Under the pieces are notes generated by a model. That model was not told the origin of the DNA and did not search any database. It saw only the letters and a program-made list of their open reading frames with translations. The position numbers were made by a program, and so were the translations under genes. Positions 42,630 through 51,319 of a stretch of DNA of 64,000 bases are shown here, one piece after another (position 1 is the first letter of the stretch; each line of letters begins with the position of its first letter). This DNA is from Cladorhizidae sp. MBARI D1340-BT2 (Eukaryota > Porifera > Demospongiae > Poecilosclerida > Cladorhizidae), in assembly GCA_028752905.1 (NCBI GenBank), contig JAQNBH010000002.1, positions 16,106,390-16,170,389 of the forward strand, written 5' to 3'.

Positions 42630-42780
42630 TGACAATAGGACACGTACTGGACCAACATCACACTGGGTTGAAGGTTGAAGTAGGTTGACAATAAAGTACA
42701 ATGCCATACCTGATGGCTTCTTCTTCCTGGAGTAAAGTATAATGCCATACCTGATGGCTTCTTCTTCTTGGTCTTAATGA
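42630..42780. repeat. Two interleaved short duplications
   Basis: ggttgaagtaggttgacaat occurs twice and aatgccatacctgatggctt twice, head to tail. Confidence 0.8.
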
Positions 42781-42908
42781 CCTTCAAGCTATTGCCTATA
42801 TTGATTATTGAATTCCGCAGGTGTCATGGGTTAGCTTTTCAGGGATTCGAAATCAATACTGCATACCACTTTTTATAGCGGATAAGCTTGAGGGCTGCTG
42901 TAACTCAA

Positions 42909-43030
42909 CCTTCTCTAGCTCATGAACCTTCTCTAGCTCATGAACCTTCTCTAGCTCATGAACCGTCTCTAGCTCATGAACCTTCTCTAGCTCATGAACC
43001 TTCTCTAAAAACCTTCTCTAGCTCATGAAC
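42909..43030. repeat. 18-bp tandem repeat, about seven copies
   Basis: Unit accttctctagctcatga, one copy shortened to accttctctaaa. It ends where the first 138-bp direct repeat begins. Confidence 0.92.
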
Positions 43031-43168
43031 CTAGTATTTTTCAAACATTATTGGAAAATCTACTATGAAGGAATAGATTTCATAATTCACTGTATAAAGG
43101 TTCGATCAACCTGGATACAAAGTTTATTGACAGTTACAAGATCTTCTCCTTAAGTAACAAAACATGAA
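43031..43168 (+). repeat. 138-bp direct repeat, copy 1
   Basis: Starts ctagtatttttcaaacatt and ends aagtaacaaaacatgaa. It differs from copy 2 (43897-44034) at one base that I can see (gaatagatt versus gaataaatt). Confidence 0.93.
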
Positions 43169-43239
43169 GCCATATCCACCATAATTACTATTATTTTTAT
43201 TTTTATATTTTAATTTAATTATGTATTTAAATATTATTA

Positions 43240-43245
43240 TTATTG

Positions 43246-43289
<44 letters not shown>

Positions 43290-43350
43290 GCAACAACTAC
43301 TACTACTACTACTACTACTACTATTATTATTATTATTACTATTATAGTTT
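43240..43350. repeat. (ACT)n/(ATT)n microsatellite
   Basis: Runs of act and att triplets with a gcaaca interruption, about 100 bp. Confidence 0.95.
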
Positions 43351-43473
43351 TTTAATCCAATGAAAAGCATGCTAGGGTCATGTGCTGGTTAGGCTCATGT
43401 GCTGTTTCACGTACTAGGCATGTGTACTGGCACGTGGTGAATAGGTATATAGCAGGCTCATGCAAGCCTTAGC

Positions 43474-43560
43474 ATCTCGATGAAGGCTAGAGCATCTCGT
43501 CAAAACATCGAGTGGATACAATTTAAAGTTGTAATTGAGAAGGTGATTATAAAGTAGTGA
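43474..43560 (+). repeat. Hammerhead-like hairpin repeat, copy 3 (degenerate)
   Basis: cgatgaaggctagagcat, tctcgtcaaaacatcgagtg and attgagaaggtgatta line up with copies 1 and 2. The core is altered (CGATGA, AAAAC), and the stem has one mismatch. It lies between the two 138-bp repeats. Confidence 0.5.
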
Positions 43561-43619
43561 TATGTTTTTGGTGGGTAGATATTGGATTTCATGTACTTGA
43601 AGATTTCATTGGTCTTTAG

Positions 43620-43892
43620 ATGACTCTAGACTTTAAACCAGCCATATTCAAGGCAATTATAACACCTATAACACAGCCCTCTAACTTTGCTCATTGTCAG
43701 ATTCATTCTAAGCAGAACATCTTTAATAACAAATATTTTCAACTGGCCAAGAAGCTCGGTGATGATGAGATGAAGCAAGTGATATTCTATGGACACACCT
43801 TGAACCACACCTGTTCAGATGCTATAAGGCAGACCAAGGTAATGAAAGATGCAAGATATGCAGCGACAAAAATAATCAATATGTTTCCATGA
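43620..43892 (+). CDS. Unrecognised 90-codon ORF or exon
   Basis: An ATG frame ending TGA just before the second 138-bp repeat. The later part (KKLGDDEMKQVIFYGHTLNH) looks coding in composition. Possible acceptors (cacag, gtcag) precede it, and a GTAATG after RQTK could be a donor. No family is recognised; a chance ORF is possible. Confidence 0.25.
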   Translation: MTLDFKPAIFKAIITPITQPSNFAHCQIHSKQNIFNNKYFQLAKKLGDDEMKQVIFYGHTLNHTCSDAIRQTKVMKDARYAATKIINMFP

Positions 43893-43896
43893 AGAA

Positions 43897-44034
43897 CTAG
43901 TATTTTTCAAACATTATTGGAAAATCTACTATGAAGGAATAAATTTCATAATTCACTGTATAAAGGTTCGATCAACCTGGATACAAAGTTTATTGACAGT
44001 TACAAGATCTTCTCCTTAAGTAACAAAACATGAA
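43897..44034 (+). repeat. 138-bp direct repeat, copy 2
   Basis: See copy 1; spaced by 866 bases start to start. Confidence 0.93.
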
Positions 44035-44158
44035 AAATTCACATGTGAATTAATTTTGTCAATGACCATATATCAATCCTAAAATATTGAAAATCCAGAT
44101 GAAATATTCTCTTGTAAATTGTGATAACTCTACAACCAACTAGAAGATATATTTTACC

Positions 44159-44401
44159 ATCAGTAATATCTATGAAGTGTGTAAAAGCAACAAGGTTGAG
44201 CAGATTCTGATTCTTATGTAAGCTTTGACCTTGCATTTGCTGATTAAGACATTCAAACAGTAGTGGCTTCTGAGCAGGCGAGAGATTATTCATAATCATA
44301 TTCTTTGACTCTATATATACATCTATGAGAGTCTTGAAAATTTCCATATAGTGTTGCGTTGCGTAGTAAAAAAATAAAAATCTGTTGGTGTAAATCTGCA
44401 T
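44159..44401 (-). CDS. Candidate exon, unrecognised
   Basis: Minus-strand frame from an ATG at 44401 that directly follows an acceptor-like tttcag. It runs about 80 codons to GATG|GTAAAA near 44158, a plausible donor. The residues (MEIFKTLIDVYIESKNMIMN, NLSPAQKPLLFECLNQQMQG) are helix-forming and look coding. No family is known to me. It would belong to a gene other than the candidate exon pair at 44.5-44.8 kb, whose reading ends there in a stop. Confidence 0.3.
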
Positions 44402-44527
44402 TCTGAAAGTTCACTTGGCCTCTGACACACTTCAGACTAGCAGCTATTTATTGTCACACTTTTTGCTTTGTAAACTCATGAGCCAGAGTTATGCACAACT
44501 AGTTTCAGGATCAGGCAGAGTTGATTT

Positions 44528-44680
44528 CTACATGTTCCTCTCATAGTGGAAGCCAATTGTGATTGCTGACAAGGCAAACCAGCCTTCAGCTTCCCCAGTG
44601 TTGGTTGGCTTTATTACTGCATAAATGTTTTTGCATGAGCGCATTTTAGCCACCCCATCTCCGGAGAGCTTCCACTGGCC
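44528..44680 (-). CDS. Candidate terminal exon, 50 codons to a stop
   Basis: Minus strand: acceptor ttttcaatatatatcag, then an open frame starting GQWKLSGDGVAKMRSCKN and ending AITIGFHYERNM with TAG at 44530-44528. A 42-nt candidate exon at 44784-44825 (acceptor gtgcag, donor GTAAGG) lies upstream. Its only open frame joins in a different phase and would give a short end (GPVEALRRWGG, stop). Only one of the two readings can be right. The product is unrecognised. Confidence 0.3.
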   Translation of the reverse strand, partial: GQWKLSGDGVAKMRSCKNIYAVIKPTNTGEAEGWFALSAITIGFHYERNM

Positions 44681-44783
44681 CTGATATATATTGAAAAACA
44701 GGTAGGTGAGTGGAGTCTGAATTACAAAATGAACACACTTTGCTTCCTCCCTCCCTTGAGGACACTTTCCTCGTCTCCCTTAC

Positions 44784-44825
44784 CTGTGCTGTCTTTGTTC
44801 GTGTTCTCCTCAGATCCCTTCAACT
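44784..44825 (-). CDS. Candidate 42-nt internal exon
   Basis: Flanked by tgcatgtgcag and GTAAGG on the minus strand. The open frame reads LKGSEENTNKDST. See the neighbouring candidate terminal exon for the phase conflict. Confidence 0.25.
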
Positions 44826-44899
44826 CTGCACATGCAAACAGATATATAGTTCAACTACATAATGTACATGTAGGTGGGTGGAGTCACAGTTAGATATAT

Positions 44900-45925
44900 T
44901 ATGCCCATGCACAGGCTTTATTGGGAAAACTTGCCAGGAGAGGACAGGGGAAATGATAGGGGGGATATATATGGGGCGGTGAGTTAAATATAGTGTTTGC
45001 TAAACTCTATGGGGACAGGCCTGTAGCCAGGATGACTATATTTAGCATCGTGTAGCCCTCTATTCTCACAAAGGAATGGTTAAATTAAATCCATGGATAT
45101 GTATTTGACTCCTATTTTCTGCATGCACATATATACCCAATAGAAGAAATGATCGATTTAATATAGTAATAAAACTTTACTTCCTGTTAGGCGGGACATG
45201 CCAAAAAATTTCTTTTATGCCTCGACAATTGCACCTGCATTCTTAATTAAACGGTCTTTCCTGGCTTTTGCTGCTGTTTTTGGAGTTCTTTTTTTGGTGG
45301 AAAGCAGTATAAGCACTTACAGTTGAAGTCCAAAAAAATAGGTGTTACTTTTTTCTTCAGTTCACGTGGAGGTCCATTCATGCATCTATAGTTGCGCTTA
45401 GAATGCGATATGATTTAATAAAACGTAGCGAGCATTTGCAATAAAATGCAGCGAGCGTTTAAATGCTCTATACTGAACGTTTGTTCAATGTTTCTTTGTT
45501 CTTTGGCCAACAGTCATGCATTCCACATATGTTGGGTTTAAATGCAAAGCCAAGTTTTCTTGGATACTACTGTATGCCTACCAGAAATAATTCTGAACGC
45601 CTTTGCTTTTGAGCAAGGAGGCACTCCTGCTTAGATATTGTTGGTGTAACTATAGTCATTAGCGACGTAGAGCTGCATAGCTTTTGTTTACTTACTTAAA
45701 TGGAAAAGTTATAGCTAATTATTACAATAAACCAAAAGTAAAGACAGCATTCAATCGGTTAATGTTCGTGACCCCCCCCCCAGGTAATGTTAGCTAGGGT
45801 TTGGTCAGAATGTCGGAGGGATGGAAATAACTGTATCGACCATGGAGCAGAGATCTCTAGCGCTATTCTCTTGCTGACCAGAGAGAGAGCCTTGCTTAAG
45901 ATCGATATAATGTTTGGTATATATA
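44900..45925. other. No gene recognised
   Basis: AT-rich. The words gtgtaatac/gtgtaataa near 46030 and a poly-C run at 45772-45781 are the only features. Nothing is named up to the hAT boundary. Confidence 0.35.
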
Positions 45926-46072
45926 CAGGGGTGTATTTAGGGGGGGCGGGGGGGGGGGCATTCGCCCCCCTTGTATCATTCTCGCCCCCCCCTTGAAATT
46001 AGAGATATTTTTTTAAATAATGTCAAGAAAGGTGTAATACAAGAAAGGTGTAATAAGCTTATGATATCAGGT

Positions 46073-48274
46073 TCAAATGATAGGAATGTCAACTGAGGTT
46101 CTTCTTGGTTTTCTCTGCCATACGTCCACAATCTCTTCAAGGTCGCTCTCAGAGAGTACTTCTGGTGCCTCTATAGCAATCCTCATAAGGTGAGAAAGGC
46201 TGCAGTCACTTAGAGAATTACGCAAACGAGTCTTGATCATCTTCATCTGTGAGAAGCTTCTCTCCACAGAAGCAGTAGAAACTGGAATCGATAAGCAGAT
46301 GGAGGCAATCTTGTGCAAATTGGGAAACATGGCCTTGAGCATGTCGTTTGAAACAAGTTCTTTCAGCTGTGATGCAGTAGTATCCCGTGGTTGCTTGACT
46401 AACAGCTGGTGGAATGTTTTCCACTCTGTAAGTATTTCAGTGGAAATCATGGCTGTCTTCACTGTTTCTTCTCCATCCAATGTTTCTGCATCTCTATCTT
46501 CTCCGTAGTGAGAAATCAGTTTCTCAACAGACGTGTCTCCATAAGTGGGAAAAGATACTGAATCTGGTTTTGGAACTTTCCGTGGATCGAATATAGACAA
46601 TGCTGATACAACAGCGTTGGATGAAGAAAATCGGCTTGTTATGTTGGCCTTTAAATCAGCAACAAAAGGCTTACCAACAACATTCTGGAACGAAAGTATT
46701 TTATCAGCGTCAATAGACACCTTTGTAGATGACTTCAAGTCTTCAACGTTTTCAAGAAGCTCCAACACCCAGTTCGCTCCAGGCAAAACTGCATCATCCA
46801 AGGATTTAACAGTAGCATCAACAAGGAATGATATCAACGAGAGGTCAAGCTGCTCTGCCTGAAGTGCTTTGCTGAGCTTGGCTACTTGTGGTAGAGTGAA
46901 ATCAAGCAAATATATAGCTGCAATCGTAGACAATTTGCAGAGGGCACCATGGATTCCAAGAGCTTCTGGCTCGTGGGACGTCTCGTAGATGTTCCCAATG
47001 GTGATTACAATTGCAGAATAACTTGCTTTGACAGCTTTGACACACCTTTCATGTGCCAGCCAGCGTGTGTCAGATGGCTTGATCACTTTCATTTCTGGAA
47101 GTTCAAGAACGTGCTGTACCTCCTTCAGACACTCTGCTCGCTTGGGGGAATTGCGAAAATGCTTCCAAAGAGTAGTCAATGTTCTGTAAACATGAGCAAT
47201 TCCAGGAGTTTTATTGGCAGCTTGCACACAAGCCAACTGCAGTAAGTGACAGTGGCAGTGTATAAACAGAGCGTGAGGAGTATGTTTCTTGATACGTGCC
47301 TGAACCCCGGTCTTTCGTCCAGAAAAAGTTGCAGCTCCATCAAATCCCAATCCAACTATTCTTCCGACTTGTAGACCTTTCTTCTTTAAACAATCGATGA
47401 GATTAGAATAGATGGTCTCTGCATCAGCCTTCTTCAATGGAATAAGCTCCAGAAAGCACTCTACTGGTACACCATCTTCCTCCCAGCGGCAAAACACAGA
47501 CAATTCTTCTACGTTGGTGACATCTGTGCACTCATCTGCCATGAGGCTGTACATAGGTGCCTTTTGAAGTCGCTTCAGAATCGACTCCTCCACCCATGTC
47601 CCCAATGATTCGATGAATTCAACCACAGCCAATCTTGATGTGTACACAGCATTTCTTGGTGCAGTTTCTAAGAATTGCTTCAAATGTTGGCTGCCACATC
47701 GAACCACCACGTCAACCAGCTTCTCAAATTTTGTCGAATGTGCAACTTGTTCTTTCGTAAGAAAATGAGTGAGTAGGATCAGGCACTTCACTGCAGCTCT
47801 GTTCTGAGCTCTTTTGCGAGCTAAAACATTCTGGAGTTGCTGTACAACTGTTCCACCTTTGGCTGCTCCTTTAGCTGCAAAAAGAGCTTGAGTTGCATGG
47901 ATATGGAAGTCACTTCTCGCATGAGCTTTCATTTTTTCAACAGCTTTCTTCCAATTTCTGCAAGGTTGTGTGACCCACACTCCTCCAGTACGCTGCAGAC
48001 CAGATTGCTTGCAAACCTTGCAAAAGGCACCATCGCTATCCTCGTCATAATAGAGCCAACTGAAATCTTTCTCCCAGCTCTTAGAGTATTTTCTCTTCGT
48101 GGATACAGAAGAGCGGTGTTTGTTTTGCTTGCTTTTCTTTGAAGGTGGAGGACTAAGGCTAGGACTAGATGCCTCGACATGCTCAGAGCTATCTGTTCTG
48201 CTATCTTCGCTATCGCTGCTATTAGCATGAGAAGAGGCTTGAGAAGTACTTGCAAAGTATGAGCGAATATCCAT
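46073..48274 (-). CDS. hAT family transposase, 733 aa (ZMYM/TTF-type)
   Basis: A full frame from ATG at 48274 (MDIRSYFASTSQ). A low-complexity Ser/Lys N-terminus is followed by a TTF-like zinc-finger region (KDFSWLYYDEDSDGAFCKVC near residues 69-88, later HARSDFHIHATQ). Catalytic features: first Asp in SLMADECTDVTNVEELSVF near residue 248, second in VGLGFDGAATFSG near 309, and the C-terminal Glu in PVSTASVERSFSQMKMIKTR near 665, the hAT dimerisation block. HCHCHLLQLACV and KPSDTRWLAHERC are also typical. No stop or frameshift. It should cut and paste the element if expressed; with its terminal repeats present the copy may still be mobile. Domesticated relatives exist in animals, so a host role cannot be excluded, but the flanking inverted repeats favour an active element. 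Confidence 0.93.
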   Translation of the reverse strand: MDIRSYFASTSQASSHANSSDSEDSRTDSSEHVEASSPSLSPPPSKKSKQNKHRSSVSTKRKYSKSWEKDFSWLYYDEDSDGAFCKVCKQSGLQRTGGVWVTQPCRNWKKAVEKMKAHARSDFHIHATQALFAAKGAAKGGTVVQQLQNVLARKRAQNRAAVKCLILLTHFLTKEQVAHSTKFEKLVDVVVRCGSQHLKQFLETAPRNAVYTSRLAVVEFIESLGTWVEESILKRLQKAPMYSLMADECTDVTNVEELSVFCRWEEDGVPVECFLELIPLKKADAETIYSNLIDCLKKKGLQVGRIVGLGFDGAATFSGRKTGVQARIKKHTPHALFIHCHCHLLQLACVQAANKTPGIAHVYRTLTTLWKHFRNSPKRAECLKEVQHVLELPEMKVIKPSDTRWLAHERCVKAVKASYSAIVITIGNIYETSHEPEALGIHGALCKLSTIAAIYLLDFTLPQVAKLSKALQAEQLDLSLISFLVDATVKSLDDAVLPGANWVLELLENVEDLKSSTKVSIDADKILSFQNVVGKPFVADLKANITSRFSSSNAVVSALSIFDPRKVPKPDSVSFPTYGDTSVEKLISHYGEDRDAETLDGEETVKTAMISTEILTEWKTFHQLLVKQPRDTTASQLKELVSNDMLKAMFPNLHKIASICLSIPVSTASVERSFSQMKMIKTRLRNSLSDCSLSHLMRIAIEAPEVLSESDLEEIVDVWQRKPRRTSVDIPII

Positions 48275-48317
48275 ATTAATATGAAGAGAAATCAGCTAGT
48301 AAGGTTTCTTTTATAGA

Positions 48318-48705
48318 GACTTTAAGACCATGACATAATGGACTGAGTTAAAAATACTGAGAGAGAGTGGGAAAGAAGGAGGGAACTGAAGAAGTGACAA
48401 ACCTACAAAGGAGAACACGTGGTGGTGTGTGATGACTTTAAGACCATGACATAATGGACTGAGTTAAAAATACTGAGAGAGAGTGGGAAAGAAGGAGGGA
48501 ACTGAAGAAGTGACAAACCTACAAAGGAGAACACGTGGTGGCGTGTGATGACATCATGTCTAAGATTAGACTTGAAGACCATGACATAATGGACTGAGTT
48601 AAAAATACTGAGAGAGAGGGAGTGGGAAAGAAGGAGAAACAAAAGAAGTGACAAACCTACAAAGGAGAGCACGTGGTGGTGTGTGATGTCATCGTGTCAT
48701 GACAC
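48318..48705. repeat. Three tandem copies of a unit of about 116-135 bp inside the hAT element
   Basis: Each starts gactttaagaccatgacata and includes gaaggagggaactgaagaag and gagaacacgtggtggtgtg. Starts are at 48318, 48434 and 48569; copy 2 ends with an 18-base extra segment. They lie upstream of the transposase start, where a promoter would sit. Confidence 0.9.
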
Positions 48706-49694
48706 ATGCTCTCCTTTTTCCAAGCAGCTACAATATCATGAGAAATATATACAGTCTAGCCATAGTTCGGTATAGCATAATGCCATTGGTAGTCAGTCAA
48801 AATAGCTATCCTCAGACATTGTAAAAGCAAAAAAAAATATGGGGGGATCTTCCCCCCAGACCCCCCTTTTACGACTTATGAACATGTTAAGAAAATATTA
48901 ACAAAAATTAGGGCACCAAGTGACCAACCATTTCCACCCCCCCCCCCCCTCCCCCCCCTAGAGAACTAGAGAAAAATTGTGTATGAAACCTGTTGTCCAT
49001 GATTTTGTAAGAAAATGCATGGAATGCAACATAATTCGATTTCACAAAAGCCCACCTCCATTATACGAGTGACAAGTGACTATATCTAATCTATATATGC
49101 TGATTGCCGTAGCATGCAACTTCAGCAAATATTTAAGATGGAATGTTGTACTAAAGATTTTAGAAAAAGTGCATGCCATCATAAGTAGCAGCTATATATA
49201 CAGTTAGTACTGCAAAAATACCTGTGGGTAAAACACTTTCGTACTCCACGCGGAAGCCCAGGGTGCACGTCCCCTTTCCGCACCATCCAGGCTCTCCGCC
49301 CCCCCTTATTTTTCCATATCTCAAGTTCGCCCCCCCTTGGCAAAATTTCTGTATACAACCCTGATATATGATTTAACATAGTAAAGGTTAGTTTATATGG
49401 GTACACTTCTTCTATTTTGACAAAATACTTGTCTGACTTTATAATAAAACACATCTTTGTTCTTGAGTTCCTATCTGTCAATCTCACATGGCCCATCAGG
49501 CCTGAAACTCATAGACATTATATGGAGTTACTCACTTATGCCACTAGCACCAGGTCTTTATGTCAGTGGTAAACTAGTGACAGGTCACTGTTTCTGCACA
49601 GAGACCTGCGGCAGTGGCCAGGGTTATTAGTTGTCATAGTGACCTCAACACAACAGACGGAATTGTGCATTCAAACATCTAAACATTAGCATAC

Positions 49695-50452
49695 CTTGTT
49701 CATGGTAGATTTCTTGAATGTAGCAATCACAAGAAATTTGTAAAATGCGGGCCTGATTGTAACGAAGGTGCTGAAGAGCAACAATTTGTTTCCTTGACAA
49801 GGGAAATATCTCATCTTTTATACCGGCTGGAAGGTGAAATGTGACGCAGACACAGCCAGACCCAATTCTTTCCAAAGGAAAAAACTCAACTTTGAACTTT
49901 AAAATTTTGCTGATGTCCTTCTGTAAAGTTTTTAGATGCCTGGCCTTACAATCCTTAAATGTGTCATCAAGTTTGACGTAAACACTAGTTTGGTCAACGC
50001 CCTTGATTCCAAAATCTGAGGGGCAGTCGACCACTCTCCGCTCCAAGTATTTTTTGAAATCTTTCTCGTACTCATCGAGGGATTCCTCTCCTTCCTTATA
50101 CTTCAGCAATTTAAAGATGTGCCTCAGAAGACCAAAATTGAAGAACGAAGTGTAACATTGGATGATTTCCATAAACTTGGCACTAGTGATGTCAGCACTA
50201 ATTGTGATTGGTATTTGGTCATCCTCTCTAAATATGGGAGAAATATTTCTATAGCTTCGTAATATCCAAGTAAACTGATTAATGTCCATTTTGGAGTCAT
50301 TGAGAAATGAATTAAATTGCACAAGGATTCCCGTCATCTTATCTATCATTTGATCGGACTCAAACAAGAGGTCTTCCGGATCTAGTTGCATAACAAACCA
50401 CAAAGATGTGAATAGCATAACAAAGAGGAAGTAAGGGCTAGGGTCCATAGTA
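49695..50452 (-). CDS. Internal exon of an unrecognised host gene (sponge/coral-type domain)
   Basis: On the minus strand the exon starts after tttttcag at 50452 and ends CATGAACAAG|GTATGC at 49695, so both splice sites are canonical. The frame runs from MDPSPYFLFVMLFT (a hydrophobic start) through QLDPEDLLFESDQMIDKMTG, FREDDQIPITISAD, CYTSFFNFGLLRHIFKLLKY, YLERRVVDCPSDFG, VYVKLDDTF and VCVTFHLPAGIKDEIFPLSR to SCDCYIQEIYHEQ. I recall similar blocks (FFNY..., RRVFECPP, VKLD, IFPLS) in uncharacterised sponge and coral proteins, often next to death-fold, NACHT or ankyrin parts; that is memory, not a search. The function is unknown. The next exon downstream is not seen before the hAT element. Confidence 0.6.
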
Positions 50453-50761
50453 CTGAAAAATAAATAAAAGTATGTGCAAAGTGTGCATAACATAATAAGT
50501 AAATATAGATAAAAAATAAAAGGGCAATGCTTGGCACTGCAAAGGTCTGCATGTTCAGCATAACTCAGACAAACACATAATGCTACATTATAAAAAATAT
50601 ATATATATATAAATAATAACCTCTCCTCCAACCCTGTCTTCTCCTATGCTGCTTCCTCATCCTCCTCCAGGTCCACGATTGAAACTACCTTCCAAGGAGA
50701 AATAGTTCTTATTATTATGCTAGTTACTAGGCTTTACTATACAACTCTTATCTATTCTTAC

Positions 50762-51097
50762 CTTGGGGGAAGTCTTCATGATCATCGCTATCGTCTGAAG
50801 TTTCGCTTGGCAGAGTAGGGCGACCTATACTTTGAAAACTTGCTTCGTGGTCAGTGCCAACAGCTTCTGTTATAGCTGCCATAGCATCACCGTCAACTAC
50901 GCCACTTCCCAGGTAAGCACAGGCACCTTCTTCCTCTTCCTCACTAACGTCAATCTCGGACAAGCCGAAGTCATCCTCAAATAGGAAGTCTAACGCTTCA
51001 TCTCGGGTCGTTCTTCAAGACCGGGAATGAACCGGAAGTGGTGTTTACTGGCACCCTTTCCTAATTCCAGATATTCAGGGGAACGTGCTTTAGGCAT
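50762..51097 (-). CDS. Candidate first exon of the same or a neighbouring gene, with a one-base frame break
   Basis: Minus strand: ATG at 51097 (MPKARSPEYLELGKGASKHH, then FRFIPGLEERP). The frame ends in TAG near 51000. From there another frame goes on without stop (DEALDFLFEDDFGLSEIDVS, EEEEEGACAYLGSG, LPSETSDDSDDHEDFPQ) to an excellent donor CCCAAG|GTAAGA at 50762. One missing base in the cccg stretch near 51013 would unite the two parts, so this is either an assembly slip or a real break. The acidic, Ser-rich composition suggests a nuclear or regulatory N-terminus. Joining to the 50452 exon does not keep the ATG frame of that exon, so an extra exon between them, or two separate genes, must be considered. 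Confidence 0.45.
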
Positions 51098-51319
51098 ACT
51101 GTGCAATTTTTGAAGTTTATACCGCGTATGGTTAATTTTTTACGAATTTTTTCGTCACGAATAATCAGTTTTCGCGACTTAAGTCGGTGAGAGGGTTAAT
51201 AGGTGAGCGAACCATCCCATAGCACCCTCCCCGCCCCCCCCACACACACACATACATACACAGCTTCAGAACCTATGATGATGCTTTAAGGACAGGGGCA
51301 GGACAAACCCTCTACACAC

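Larger units (their letters stand above)
45926..49363 (-). mobile_element. hAT DNA transposon with intact transposase
   Basis: Bounded by 11-bp imperfect terminal inverted repeats: caggggtgtat at 45926-45936 and its inverse atacaaccctg at 49353-49363 (one mismatch). G- and C-rich tracts lie just inside both ends. Flanks are AT repeats (tatatata before, atatatga after), so the 8-bp target duplication cannot be read cleanly. Inside are one 733-aa transposase on the minus strand and a tandem repeat in its upstream region. It lies within about 330 bases of the last identified exon of the gene at 49.7 kb. Confidence 0.8.

Noticed and set aside
42488..42787. Cys/Val-rich ORF across the CA repeat
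   Set aside because: Produced by the microsatellite.
43031..44034. LTR pair of a small retroelement
   Set aside because: Ends are not TG...CA and I see no primer site, polypurine tract or target duplication; kept only as an unexplained direct repeat.
47837..48142. Plus-strand ORFs opposite the hAT transposase
   Set aside because: Shadow frames; the minus-strand frame has the domain evidence.
49179..49496. 105-codon minus-strand ORF over the hAT end
   Set aside because: It crosses the transposon boundary at 49363 and has no domain.
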